Below, one piece after another: positions 8,601 to 14,091 of a stretch of DNA of 14,264 nt. The notes beneath the pieces were generated by a model. That model saw only the letters and a list, made by a program, of their open reading frames with translations, made no database searches and was not told where the DNA came from. This DNA is from an uncultured Prevotella sp. Its GTDB lineage: Bacteria > Bacteroidota > Bacteroidia > Bacteroidales > Bacteroidaceae. The position numbers and the translations under genes are program-made. The stretch is taken from assembly GCA_900555035.1 (NCBI GenBank), contig USJX01000070.1, positions 1-14,264 of the forward strand. Direction: 5' to 3'. Every line of letters starts with the position of its first letter. The first letter of the stretch is position 1.

Positions 8601-9471
8601 AGTCGAGCATGAAGATGCACTGCATGATGCAGAATTGCTTTCTCGGATGGTAGATATAGGCGCATGTAGATAGGGTAGAAAGGATTCTGCTGATGGTTTC
8701 CTCGGCTTTTCCCTTTCTCAGAATTTCGATGGCTTGTATGTAATAGGATAGCAGCTCGATGATGTCGGTGAATCGCTGTTCCAGCAGCACACGTTCTGCC
8801 TCCTTGCATCGTGGCAGCAGGTTTTCGCTTTCCAGCGTAGTCATGCAGTGGGTCTGTATCTGTCTGAGCAGCACCTGCAGTTCATCCTGGTTCAGGGTGT
8901 CAGATATGCCTGTAATCCATCTGTGGCATTCCAGGTCGAAGATATCCGATGGCGTATCTCCCAGCATCAGTCTTCTGAATTCCTGTGTATTCCAGGTTTC
9001 ATCTCCTATGATGTCATAGAATTCCTTTTCAGACATTGAGAATTCCGATTTGTCGGCGCCCAGCACCTCTACCAGCTGCACATCCATGTATTTCTGGTGG
9101 AATTTCATGATTCGGCATCTCACCATAGGGGTCAGGGCGGCATTGATCACCATGTCTCTTTTCAGCATGGCGGTGAATCCGAATTCATCTTCCAGATGGT
9201 AGAAGTTTCCCAGCGCCATCTTGATCTTGAAGTTTACCTCATCATTTTCCTTGTAGTGTTTTCTCATCAGGTGCTCAATGTTCTGGGCTATGAAAACCTT
9301 TCCCAGGTGGGTGGTAATCATCACACAGTTGAGCCTTTCAGGGGCGGGTTGCCTTCTCTGGAAGTCAATCTGTGCTACCTTGTAGATTCTGTTTTCCACT
9401 TCGATGACGAACTTGTGTTCTTCCTCATCTACTCGTAAAACCTTTGCTTTGATGTACTTGTAATTATTCAT
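5605..9471 (-). CDS. Large AlbA_2 (Schlafen-type) domain protein of unknown function
   Basis: This long soluble protein (1288 residues) has no signal peptide or membrane segment. The recognisable part is an AlbA_2 / 'divergent AAA_4' domain at about 907-1040, with DFHTEFKTSI (907-916), the signature AFLNAEGGHLYLGVSDIGYE (940-959) and YFERMGTSARKV (1028-1039). The family is linked to nucleic-acid binding and, in Schlafen proteins, RNA cleavage. The first 150 residues (KAKVLRVDEEEHKFVIEV onward) and 535-700 are beta-rich and could be OB/S1-like, which is a guess. The middle (about 190-430 and 730-890) is helical. A charged Ala/Glu/Lys linker (1060-1092) leads to a beta-rich C-terminus. No Walker motif is visible, so a generic 'ATP-binding protein' label would be misleading. 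It appears monocistronic, with its own -7 box. Role unknown; RNA-linked stress or defence work is possible but unproven. Confidence 0.85.
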   Translation of the reverse strand: MNNYKYIKAKVLRVDEEEHKFVIEVENRIYKVAQIDFQRRQPAPERLNCVMITTHLGKVFIAQNIEHLMRKHYKENDEVNFKIKMALGNFYHLEDEFGFTAMLKRDMVINAALTPMVRCRIMKFHQKYMDVQLVEVLGADKSEFSMSEKEFYDIIGDETWNTQEFRRLMLGDTPSDIFDLECHRWITGISDTLNQDELQVLLRQIQTHCMTTLESENLLPRCKEAERVLLEQRFTDIIELLSYYIQAIEILRKGKAEETISRILSTLSTCAYIYHPRKQFCIMQCIFMLDFSMMEKFIDTILSTLRSHEVYLWNRKPFQMQWLKLLQGYVDNIYSQTDRLSSDLNTKETMIQVLIMELMLGRQATHKIYDSSLNQALLYRLVSLMNVSDPNKTLQKSFLSLFTQAEFDAALPFNNDDAFVLSNILCSQDNENVESIEPAKYESEMTLLTVNEQAINIQPKDLDKENLYLPLSARMGLWHGLSIRLDEKPPVKLRGKVGTTIEHYKELWEYINHSLFAQKRKTSKKKNSNLYNDDETVIIVTKQLAGQLMFECQVVEDGYEGTGTLDVLNDVVPFFPGDVNLQSFQYQGMPLLLHAYVKKVNSDGTYQFAMRDMISEYEDDVRVNDLFYNSRLTCLLCSQVPGLQRVPAVSSEGFSVSIAPAPGMTIDDLQRGMIVEVDNITEGTGDYLYGTFLRESPESRFSLGEAFHNLMLGYANHEVYNPQAEKDELADAMVMDKVYVAELMGIIDAKATLEEDNIKAYNYLNFCRLLAIMIDSKERTNYYDSRLTLLELLNDFAALDKVDTKKIEHIAETEPELFERNAILRHDFMQLRIIGCLDSDEHYEELYQWSSLTEDPQLQQLAALVLSHNFVKKSGLLTQAGDILDKIRALLKLHKSSSNKKNYGKEDFHTEFKTSIVYPENSMKVDVTAQTVKIMQELCAFLNAEGGHLYLGVSDIGYEMGLEEDLKNPLFKGSRDKLEVYVNNQIVYYLGQEGAHYVHTHFDDEVSNAVLIIDIEPCPHPIAVNSEYFERMGTSARKVNDNYKDKFFAIRKQWAEEHVPHLAAVTPASTAAEPAASEKEKEAKTTAKLVESAPITDYIQTSRLRNNALHDYEEGYRPVTAVICLLDTDEYKLLDEDDWQDYRLKLAVHEDEEEGWLIMVYESGRVCKVSMAELLQRERGRVFKRYAGEKLIFASIATDEDSVCVGFVDSKNNRYVRFDDVDRFEHEKMQAEGVLPMDVPNAGVHYVEVIAQSKVPVNRNIGRKTIGCILKTVEGKRCMAVLPDCEMK

Positions 9472-9500
9472 ACTGTATAATATATGTTTTAAACCGATTA

Positions 9501-9508
9501 CAAAGATA
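9501..9508 (-). promoter_or_regulatory. -7 box of the AlbA_2-domain gene
   Basis: Read on the minus strand this is TATCTTTG, an exact TAnnTTTG match, 29 bases before the ATG at 9471 and so giving a short leader. No clear TTTG lies at -33; the region there is a run of A/T. It separates this gene from the amidase operon upstream on the same strand, which has its own terminator. Confidence 0.65.
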
Positions 9509-9625
9509 ATGATAATTTTTCATTTATCTTATAAAAAGACAATAAAATTGCATGTTTGTTCACAAGAATTTATAAAAAGCAGAAGTTTTGTGCGAATTGT
9601 TAGCTTTTTTAGGATTAAAGTGTAG

Positions 9626-9697
9626 AAAAAGAGGTATAAACGATAAATGAAAAAGAGGCATAAACGGTAAATGAGAAAGAGAGATAAGCGGCAAAAG
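9626..9697. repeat. Three degenerate 24-bp tandem repeats
   Basis: Three head-to-tail 24-base units lie at 9626-9649, 9650-9673 and 9674-9697. Units one and two differ at two positions (core GAGGTATAAACG versus GAGGCATAAACG); unit three is more diverged (GAGAGATAAGCG). The array is non-coding, lies between the amidase terminator and the promoter of the 1288-residue gene, and overlaps the terminator's T-tract at its end. Function unknown. Confidence 0.7.
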
Positions 9698-9732
9698 AAA
9701 AGGGTGGGTTATGAATCATCATAGCACACCCT
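9692..9732 (-). terminator. Intrinsic terminator of the HU-smalltalk-amidase operon
   Basis: On the minus strand AGGGTG-t-G-c-TATG (9732 downward) pairs with CATA-a-C-c-CACCCT (ending 9701), a stem with two single mismatches and a 6-base loop. TTTCTTTT follows (9700-9693). It lies about 60 bases past the amidase stop, correctly placed to end that operon. Confidence 0.7.
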
Positions 9733-9740
9733 CTTCTTTT

Positions 9741-9795
9741 CCGAGTCTTCCGTTTTCGGAGTCCGTTTCTGGAGTCTCTTTCCGGAGTTCCTTAT
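9741..9795. repeat. Degenerate 13-bp repeats between amidase and terminator
   Basis: CGGAGT or TGGAGT recurs at 9757, 9770 and 9783, exactly 13 bases apart, each followed by a C/T-rich run (CGGAGTCCGTTTC, TGGAGTCTCTTTC, CGGAGTTCCTTAT). A looser CCGAGTCTTCCG unit begins at 9741. The last unit overlaps the amidase stop codon. This is a second local array, with a period different from that at 9626-9697. Confidence 0.55.
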
Positions 9796-10340
9796 GAATC
9801 AATGTCTCCAAACAGTTTTGCTGCATCCAGGCAAGGACAGTCTTTTGGCGTAGTGCCAGGCAAATCGCGGTGGCCCACTATCTTCGCCATCGGGAAGAGC
9901 TGATGCAGAATGTAGAAAAGGTCATGCAGTCGGTCATACTGTTCCCGGGTGAGCGTGTTGGCAGGTTTGCCGTTCTCGTCCAGTCCGCCCTCATAGCAGA
10001 TGCCTATGGAGCATCGGTTGTATGGGCGAGCGTGCGCCCCCACCTCCAGCAGTCTGCGGTGCTGCGTCATCGTACCGTCACGACGGATATAGAAGTGATA
10101 GCCGATGGTCATGAATCCGCGTGACTTGTGGTCCTTCTTCATCTGTTCCACGGTGTAACTCTGGTTACATCTCGTGGCAGAACAGTGCAGAATGAGGAAT
10201 CTTACGGAGTTGCTGCCTCCCATCAGGTTTCCCTGTTCCATTCGTGTGAGCAGCTTCAGTTCATTTCTTATCAGCTCACCACCGATGTTCATAGGATAAG
10301 AGTCTTTGATCATAGCATTACATTTTTTAGATGATTTCAT
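9792..10340 (-). CDS. N-acetylmuramoyl-L-alanine amidase (Amidase_2 / T7-lysozyme-like)
   Basis: A zinc amidase expected to cut the bond between N-acetylmuramic acid and L-alanine in peptidoglycan. The Amidase_2 domain covers about 46-178 of 182 residues. By comparison with T7 lysozyme, the zinc ligands are His52 (FLILHCSAT), His157 (IVGHRDLPG) and Cys168 (PKDCPC); Tyr81 (IGYHFYI) and Lys166 match the catalytic Tyr and Lys. GAHARPYN (101-108) and SIGICYEGG (111-119) are further family motifs. All key residues are present, so it should be active. There is no signal peptide: the first 45 residues are polar, so export would need another route. The start at 10340 is chosen because it leaves 12 bases after the small-protein gene; Met34 is an alternative. 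Last gene of the operon. Confidence 0.93.
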   Translation of the reverse strand: MKSSKKCNAMIKDSYPMNIGGELIRNELKLLTRMEQGNLMGGSNSVRFLILHCSATRCNQSYTVEQMKKDHKSRGFMTIGYHFYIRRDGTMTQHRRLLEVGAHARPYNRCSIGICYEGGLDENGKPANTLTREQYDRLHDLFYILHQLFPMAKIVGHRDLPGTTPKDCPCLDAAKLFGDIDS

Positions 10341-10352
10341 GGGTGCCAGACA

Positions 10353-10466
10353 TCACATCTGGATTTGTGTGCAGGAGCTTACGCCGAGAGCGGTAAGAGC
10401 GGCCACAATCGCCTGTATCACGGCATAGAGGATGCTGACCCATGTGATTTTCTTAGGTGTTTCCAT
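10353..10466 (-). CDS. Smalltalk-type small hydrophobic protein (37 aa)
   Basis: Translation from the ATG at 10466 gives a 37-residue protein starting METPKKITWVSILYAVIQAI and ending ALGVSSCTQIQM. It has a short basic start, one hydrophobic helix (about 8-31) and a Cys at 32 preceded by GVSS, which resembles a lipobox. This layout, and its place between an HU-like gene and an N-acetylmuramoyl-L-alanine amidase, match the tiny proteins that NCBI names 'smalltalk protein' in Bacteroidota (from memory). The upstream HU-like stop is 56 bases away and the amidase start 12 bases away. A small CCAGA/TCTGG hairpin (10346-10362) spans the stop and that gap. Molecular role unknown; a holin-like or membrane-anchoring partner of the amidase is an idea only. 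Confidence 0.82.
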   Translation of the reverse strand: METPKKITWVSILYAVIQAIVAALTALGVSSCTQIQM

Positions 10467-10522
10467 GGTATGGTTTCATTCTTTTTTCAGTGTAACGAAA
10501 TAGGCTGGAGTTTCATCTGCTT

Positions 10523-11110
10523 TTACAGATTTACGTGGCCAGAGTCGCTTCCGGAACCTTCGCTGCCCGTGCCTTCACTTCCAGTACCCTCGCTTCCGGT
10601 GCCTCCAGGGTTCTTGTTCTCCTCATCCTTCTTGTCACCAGGGTCAGTGGTGCCGCCGCCTGGAGTATCGCCCGGAGTGCCATTCTCAGTGCCTGCGCCT
10701 GAAAGATTGGCAAGCTTCTCGATATCCATGAGCGAAGCCTCGCGGTTGAGGTTAGCTCGGGTCAGTTCGCCGGTGGCACGAGCGCGGAGCTTGATGCTCT
10801 CGATGTTGGCAGCTACGGAGAACTTCGCCTTGTCTGTAGCGCCCTCCTTGTTCACGATGCCGCAGGTAAAGATGGCGAGGTCGTCTATCTTCACGGCAAA
10901 TCCGTTGGTGATGTTCTCCTTGATACGCTTCACCATATCGGCGAGCATACCCTTCACCTGTCCCTCCGAGAAGCCAGTGTTGTAGGCAGCCATCTGCTTA
11001 GCGAGTCCGTCGATGTCCACGGTCTTGGTAATCACTGGGTAGGCATAGTACTTTCCGTATGCCTCCTTCATCTCTTTGTTCATGTTCTTCAGAATCTTGA
11101 AAAGAATCAT
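10523..11110 (-). CDS. HU-family DNA-binding protein with Gly/Ser/Glu-rich tail
   Basis: A divergent HU/IHF-fold protein of the Bacteroidota type. The start at 11110 (MILFKILKN) is preferred over an in-frame Met 23 codons upstream, because family members begin about this far before the GKYYAYPV strand and because 11110 lies after the predicted promoter. From that start it is 195 residues: HU-like core 1-125 with GKYYAYPVITKTVDIDGLAKQMA (19-41), QVKGMLADMVKRIKENITNG (51-70) and FAVKIDDLAIFTCGI (71-85), then an unordered tail (137-195) rich in Gly, Ser, Glu and Pro with repeated GTGSE units. First gene of the three-gene operon. It may act as an architectural or regulatory DNA-binding protein; its target is unknown. 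Confidence 0.88.
   Translation of the reverse strand: MILFKILKNMNKEMKEAYGKYYAYPVITKTVDIDGLAKQMAAYNTGFSEGQVKGMLADMVKRIKENITNGFAVKIDDLAIFTCGIVNKEGATDKAKFSVAANIESIKLRARATGELTRANLNREASLMDIEKLANLSGAGTENGTPGDTPGGGTTDPGDKKDEENKNPGGTGSEGTGSEGTGSEGSGSDSGHVNL
10550..10603 (-). repeat. 15-bp coding repeats in the HU-like tail
   Basis: The C-terminal tail (residues 170-187) is built from GTGSE units, three near-perfect and a fourth altered (GSGSD), each encoded by 15 bases. Because the unit is a multiple of three, copy-number change would alter tail length without breaking the frame. The rest of the tail is also low in complexity but not regular. Confidence 0.7.
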
Positions 11111-11193
11111 AGTTGTGTCTCCTATTAGATTTAAAGTTAACAAGGTCCGTCCGTTTTTTACGCGGGCGAAGTCCATCATTCTGATTGACGGTG

Positions 11194-11201
11194 CAAAGAT
11201 A
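11194..11201 (-). promoter_or_regulatory. -7 box of the HU-smalltalk-amidase operon
   Basis: The minus strand reads TATCTTTG in the context CGTATCTTTGCA, an exact TAnnTTTG match about 83 bases before the HU-like ATG at 11110. No good -33 TTTG is seen. It is the only strong promoter-like site upstream of the three minus-strand genes, supporting one transcript ending at 9692-9732. Confidence 0.65.
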
Positions 11202-11355
11202 CGAAATTCATTTCATACGCCAGTTCTCAATTGGTCTTACCTGGCATGCATAGGGATTATTTTTTCGCAGAAAGTTCTGTAGTTCTGCAAGATTCTACGG
11301 TACATTCAAGCTTCAAATACCAATATAAAGTATGGTTTTTATTCATTTTGTTCAT

Positions 11356-11392
11356 CGTATTGAATAAAATCAGTACTTTTTTATTCAATACG
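11356..11392. promoter_or_regulatory. Perfect 14-bp inverted repeat, probable operator
   Basis: CGTATTGAATAAAA (11356-11369) and TTTTATTCAATACG (11379-11392) are exact inverted copies around a 9-base spacer. A third half-site, TTGAATA, follows at 11402-11408. The right arm reaches the expected -33 region of the ATPase promoter (-7 box at 11416). The flanking genes are divergent here, so no terminator is needed, and the arms are not followed by a T-tract. This suggests a dimeric regulator's operator, perhaps autoregulation. Confidence 0.55.
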
Positions 11393-11415
11393 GACGAGAT
11401 TTTGAATATTTTTCG

Positions 11416-11423
11416 TATCTTTG
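11416..11423 (+). promoter_or_regulatory. -7 box of the AAA_14/DUF4143 ATPase gene
   Basis: TATCTTTG in CGTATCTTTGCC matches TAnnTTTG exactly and lies 31 bases before the ATG at 11455. The expected -33 position falls just past the inverted repeat, with no TTTG at the right spacing; the TTTG at 11401-11404 is too close. Confidence 0.7.
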
Positions 11424-11454
11424 CCCCCGGTTTAATCAATGCGACGGAAGAGAA

Positions 11455-12702
11455 ATGAGAACAATAATCAATAACCAGAAAAAGGAACGGGATATTCTGC
11501 TTTCCCGTCCTTATCTTACACGTCATACCAAGTATGATGTGGACGAGCTTTTGGCAAGTAAGCAAATCAAGTTGATAACAGGGCCAAGAAGAACAGGTAA
11601 GTCAACAGAGGCTTTGCTGATGTTGAAGGGCAGGAACTTTGCCTATTTGAATTTTGATGACGGAAAGTTACTGAATGCCTGGGACGATGATTTGGTTTTG
11701 GAAACTCTGCTTGCCGTTTATCCCGACTTCGAGTTTCTTCTACTTGATGAGGTTCAAAATATGGATGGTTGGGATTTGTGGGTCTCCAAGCTTTACCGCA
11801 TGGGAATCAACATGGTTATTACGGGAAGTAACGCCAAACTGCTGAGTAGCGAAATGGCAACATTGCTTACAGGTAGATATATTCAGATAGAGATGCTGCC
11901 TTTCAGTCTTTCTGAATTCTTCATCTGGAATCACAGAAGTCTTGCAGAAGTATCGGATATGAAAGATAGCGCATCCGACTTCTCGCTCATGGCAGACTAT
12001 CTGCACCATGGTGGCTATCCGGAGACAGTAGCAGCAAGAGGTCTGACTCAAAACTATCTTTCCACTCTTTTTGATTCCATCATCTGGAAAGACATCGCCA
12101 AGCGTCATAGAGTGCGTAATGTAGAGGACTTAAATAACTTGGCCATGTATCTGGTATCTAATTTCTGCAATCCTTTCAGTGCCAATGAACTGTCAGAAGA
12201 ACTTGGATTTTCCAGCGTAGCTACAACCAAGAAATTTATGGGGTATTTAAGAGAGCCCTATCTCTTATATTATCTGCCGCGTTACAGCAACAAGCTGAAA
12301 CTGATGAAGAAAGCTCCCCAAAAAGTATATGTGGTTGATAATGGTTTTGTAGAAGCCAAGGCTTTTAGCGTGAGTGAGAACTTGGGCAGGTTACTGGAAA
12401 ATCAGGTCTTTATCGAGTTGGTTCGCAGGGGGTATCATACGGAAACCTCTCTTTTCTATTACCGTTCCCGTAATGATAAGGAGACGGATTTTGTAACCAG
12501 GCAAGGTACCCATGTAGAGAGTCTCATTCAGGTATGTTATGATCTTTCTTCCGAACGGACACTCAAGCGTAAGGTAGATAGCATCATAGAATGTGCCGGA
12601 GAACTCAAATGCTCCAATCTAATCATTGTCACGATGAGGGAGGAAAGGGTAATTGAGAAAAATGGATATAAGGTCAGGGTTTTACCTATATATAAGTTTT
12701 AA
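11455..12702 (+). CDS. AAA_14 / DUF4143 family ATPase
   Basis: A cytoplasmic P-loop protein of a family common and often multi-copy in Bacteroidota genomes, with no firm function. The AAA_14 domain (about 34-165) shows Walker A GPRRTGKST (43-51), Walker B FLLLDE (94-99), sensor-like VITGSNAKLL (121-130) and a possible arginine finger in TGRY (139-142). A helical and winged-helix-like middle (about 200-290) contains FSANELSEELGFSSVATTKKF. The DUF4143 end includes KVYVVDNGF (290-298), LLENQVFIELVRRGY (313-327) and FYYRSRNDKETDFV (334-347) with LIQVCY (357-362), resembling a PD-(D/E)XK nuclease core with Glu343/Asp345 and Gln359; catalytic activity is uncertain. All core motifs are intact and 415 residues is a typical length. 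It stands alone, with its own promoter and inverted repeat. Confidence 0.9.
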   Translation: MRTIINNQKKERDILLSRPYLTRHTKYDVDELLASKQIKLITGPRRTGKSTEALLMLKGRNFAYLNFDDGKLLNAWDDDLVLETLLAVYPDFEFLLLDEVQNMDGWDLWVSKLYRMGINMVITGSNAKLLSSEMATLLTGRYIQIEMLPFSLSEFFIWNHRSLAEVSDMKDSASDFSLMADYLHHGGYPETVAARGLTQNYLSTLFDSIIWKDIAKRHRVRNVEDLNNLAMYLVSNFCNPFSANELSEELGFSSVATTKKFMGYLREPYLLYYLPRYSNKLKLMKKAPQKVYVVDNGFVEAKAFSVSENLGRLLENQVFIELVRRGYHTETSLFYYRSRNDKETDFVTRQGTHVESLIQVCYDLSSERTLKRKVDSIIECAGELKCSNLIIVTMREERVIEKNGYKVRVLPIYKF

Positions 12703-12720
12703 AGGGAAGTTTTTCTACCT

Positions 12721-12760
12721 GTATGGTTGGAGCTGCCTGAAAGGGCAATTTCAACCATAC
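12721..12760. terminator. Long hairpin after the ATPase gene, possible terminator
   Basis: GTATGGTTG (12721-12729) pairs perfectly with CAACCATAC (12752-12760), with an inner TGCC/GGCA stem (12734-12737 with 12744-12747). It starts 19 bases after the ATPase stop, where a terminator is expected, but neither strand has a proper T-tract after it. A smaller GTTCGG-GA-CCGAAC inverted repeat follows at 12779-12792. Confidence 0.45.
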
Positions 12761-12793
12761 ATAAACGGTATCTCAACTGTTCGGGACCGAACG

Positions 12794-13030
12794 TTAACGC
12801 ATGGCAGATACCAGTTGCTCCCTTAACGTTTCCACTCCAGGAAAGCTTGTCTTCTGATAAGTTATCTTTCCTTCCTTATTTACAACAAAATAGGTAGAAA
12901 TGCCTGAGAACTTATGAATTTCGGCAAGAGCAGCAGCCTGTTCTTTGGTCAAGCGCACATGCACGCCACTTATTGTCTTTATCATCTCGCCCCATTTATC
13001 TACAGATGATGAGATTGAGAGTGTTAAAAA
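12794..13030 (-). pseudogene. C-terminal remnant of a thioredoxin-like (TlpA/AhpC-TSA) protein
   Basis: An open frame from just after a stop at 13031-13033 down to TAA at 12794 reads LSISSSVDKWGEMIK, then a hydrophilic helix, then ISTYFVVNKEGKITYQK and FPGVETLREQL. This is the end of a TlpA-like thioredoxin fold: the strand after the active-site helix, then the 'PTYFLIDKEGKI' strand pair and the last helix. The redox CXXC part is missing, and the usual cis-proline before TYF is Ser. An ATG at 12985 would give 63 residues, but the similarity starts before it, which argues for a remnant rather than a small gene. The sequence just upstream has been invaded by a group II intron at 13083. Confidence 0.7.
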
Positions 13031-13067
13031 TCAGAATTTCTATGGTAGTTTCACTCATTTGGCGTAT

Positions 13068-13082
13068 ATTTGCAGAGATAAA
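13068..13082 (+). other. Group II intron 5' exon target (IBS2-IBS1)
   Basis: The 15 bases before the intron contain ATTTGC (13068-13073, IBS2) and GAGATAAA (13075-13082, IBS1). They pair with GCAAAT (13323-13328) and TTTATCTT (13361-13368) within intron domain I: six Watson-Crick pairs, and seven plus one G-U pair. This fixes the splice site at 13082/13083. Read on the other strand the site is TTTATCTCTGCAAAT, similar to a -7 promoter box. Confidence 0.65.
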
Positions 13083-14091
13083 GTGTGTCCTGAGACAGAA
13101 TGAAGTCCGATATTGGCTATATTTGATGGATTTCTGTCGTAACTTCTAAAGAGATGGTGGCAGACCCACCGCATTCGGCATGCAGGTGCTGATTGCAAAC
13201 CACTTTGTGCTGCTCTGATGGAAACAGATGGGTGGTGAACGACAATTGAAAGCCTTCCGTAAGGTTGGCAAGGTATGTGTCAAGGAGATGAACGCAAGTG
13301 AACCATTGATGAAGCATCGTTAGCAAATTTAGCAAGTCACATCAGAACCAAGGTCTTTTATTTATCTTGGGATAATGGCAGAGGAAACCTGTTTACTGTC
13401 TGCTGGGTGTGCGGTGTAGAGATGGCATGAACTTGACATGGGCTCTTTAGAGGAACAGGAGAAATAGACATGGAATGCTAAGGGAAAATGCCGAGAGCCG
13501 TGACACGCAAGGCAGAAAGTACTGAAGTCCATGTCTGTGGCGGACTACCTCGTAGTAGTGTTGAAGTCTCTGTAATGGGGATGGAGCGAAGGGGGTAGCG
13601 TGCTTAGCCAAATTTAAAGTCCAACTTAAGAAATTGAGGATGAAACAATGAACGAGGCAAAACCTTTTGTAATAGACAAGCGATTGGTGTGGGAAGCTTA
13701 CCACAAGGTGAAGGAAAACAAGGGCAGTGCGGGTATCGATAAGGTTGACCAAAAGACATTTGACAAAGAAATGTCCAAGAACCTTTATAAGATATGGAAT
13801 CGCATGAGTTCTGGATGCTACTTTCCCAAAGCGGTAAAGCTGGTAGAAATACCAAAATCCAATGGTGGTACTCGCCCTCTGGGCATACCGACGATTGAAG
13901 ATAGAATAGCGCAGCAGGTAGTAGTATCAGTACTGACTCCCATACTCGAACCTATCTTCAAGGAAGATTCCTACGGCTATCGTCCAGGCAAGGGAGCGCA
14001 TCAAGCCATAGCCAAGGCTAAGGAGCGCTGCTATGTGAATCCCTGGGTGCTTGATATGGACATTAGTAAGTTCTTCGACACAATCAATCAT
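13083..14091 (+). mobile_element. Group II intron, 3'-truncated
   Basis: A retroelement made of a catalytic RNA and an internal reverse transcriptase. The intron begins GTGTG (13083-13087), fitting the GUGYG 5' consensus. The 565-base stretch before the ORF has no gene but shows group II RNA landmarks: EBS2 and EBS1 candidates (13323-13328, 13361-13368) and, near 13520-13590, strings such as AAGTCCATGTCTGTGGCGGA, CTCGTAGTAGTG and GGAGCGAAGGGGG that precede domain IV ORFs in bacterial introns. The ORF starts at 13648. Similarity stops at about 14091, so the rest of the RT, the maturase and domains V and VI are gone, and it cannot splice or move by itself. Sequence after the break is unrelated. 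Confidence 0.85.
13323..13368 (+). other. Candidate EBS2 and EBS1 of the group II intron
   Basis: EBS2 GCAAAT (13323-13328) and EBS1 TTTATCTT (13361-13368) are complementary to the exon bases just upstream of the intron. EBS1 lies about 280 nt into the intron and EBS2 about 38 nt earlier, a plausible arrangement for domain I. The assignment rests on complementarity and position, not on a folded structure. Confidence 0.55.

Noticed and set aside
9626..9697. CRISPR array
   Set aside because: The 24-bp units are contiguous with no spacers, there are only three and they diverge; no cas gene is nearby.
11111..11179. Longer HU-like gene starting at 11179
   Set aside because: The extra 23 residues (MMDFARVKNGRTLL...) resemble nothing in the family; the family-like N-terminus begins at 11110.
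11356..11392. Invertible promoter or terminator at the 14-bp inverted repeat
   Set aside because: Invertible promoters in this phylum have arms separated by roughly 100-200 bases and a nearby recombinase; here the spacer is 9 bases. No gene ends here and there is no T-tract past the arms, so a terminator is also unlikely.
12794..12985. A genuine 63-aa small protein
   Set aside because: Similarity to the C-terminus of thioredoxin-like proteins begins upstream of the only ATG, and no promoter or start fits, so a remnant is more likely.
13447..13752. 101-codon minus-strand frame across the intron and the RT start
   Set aside because: It overlaps the structured intron RNA and the RT gene on the opposite strand; its product has no motif.
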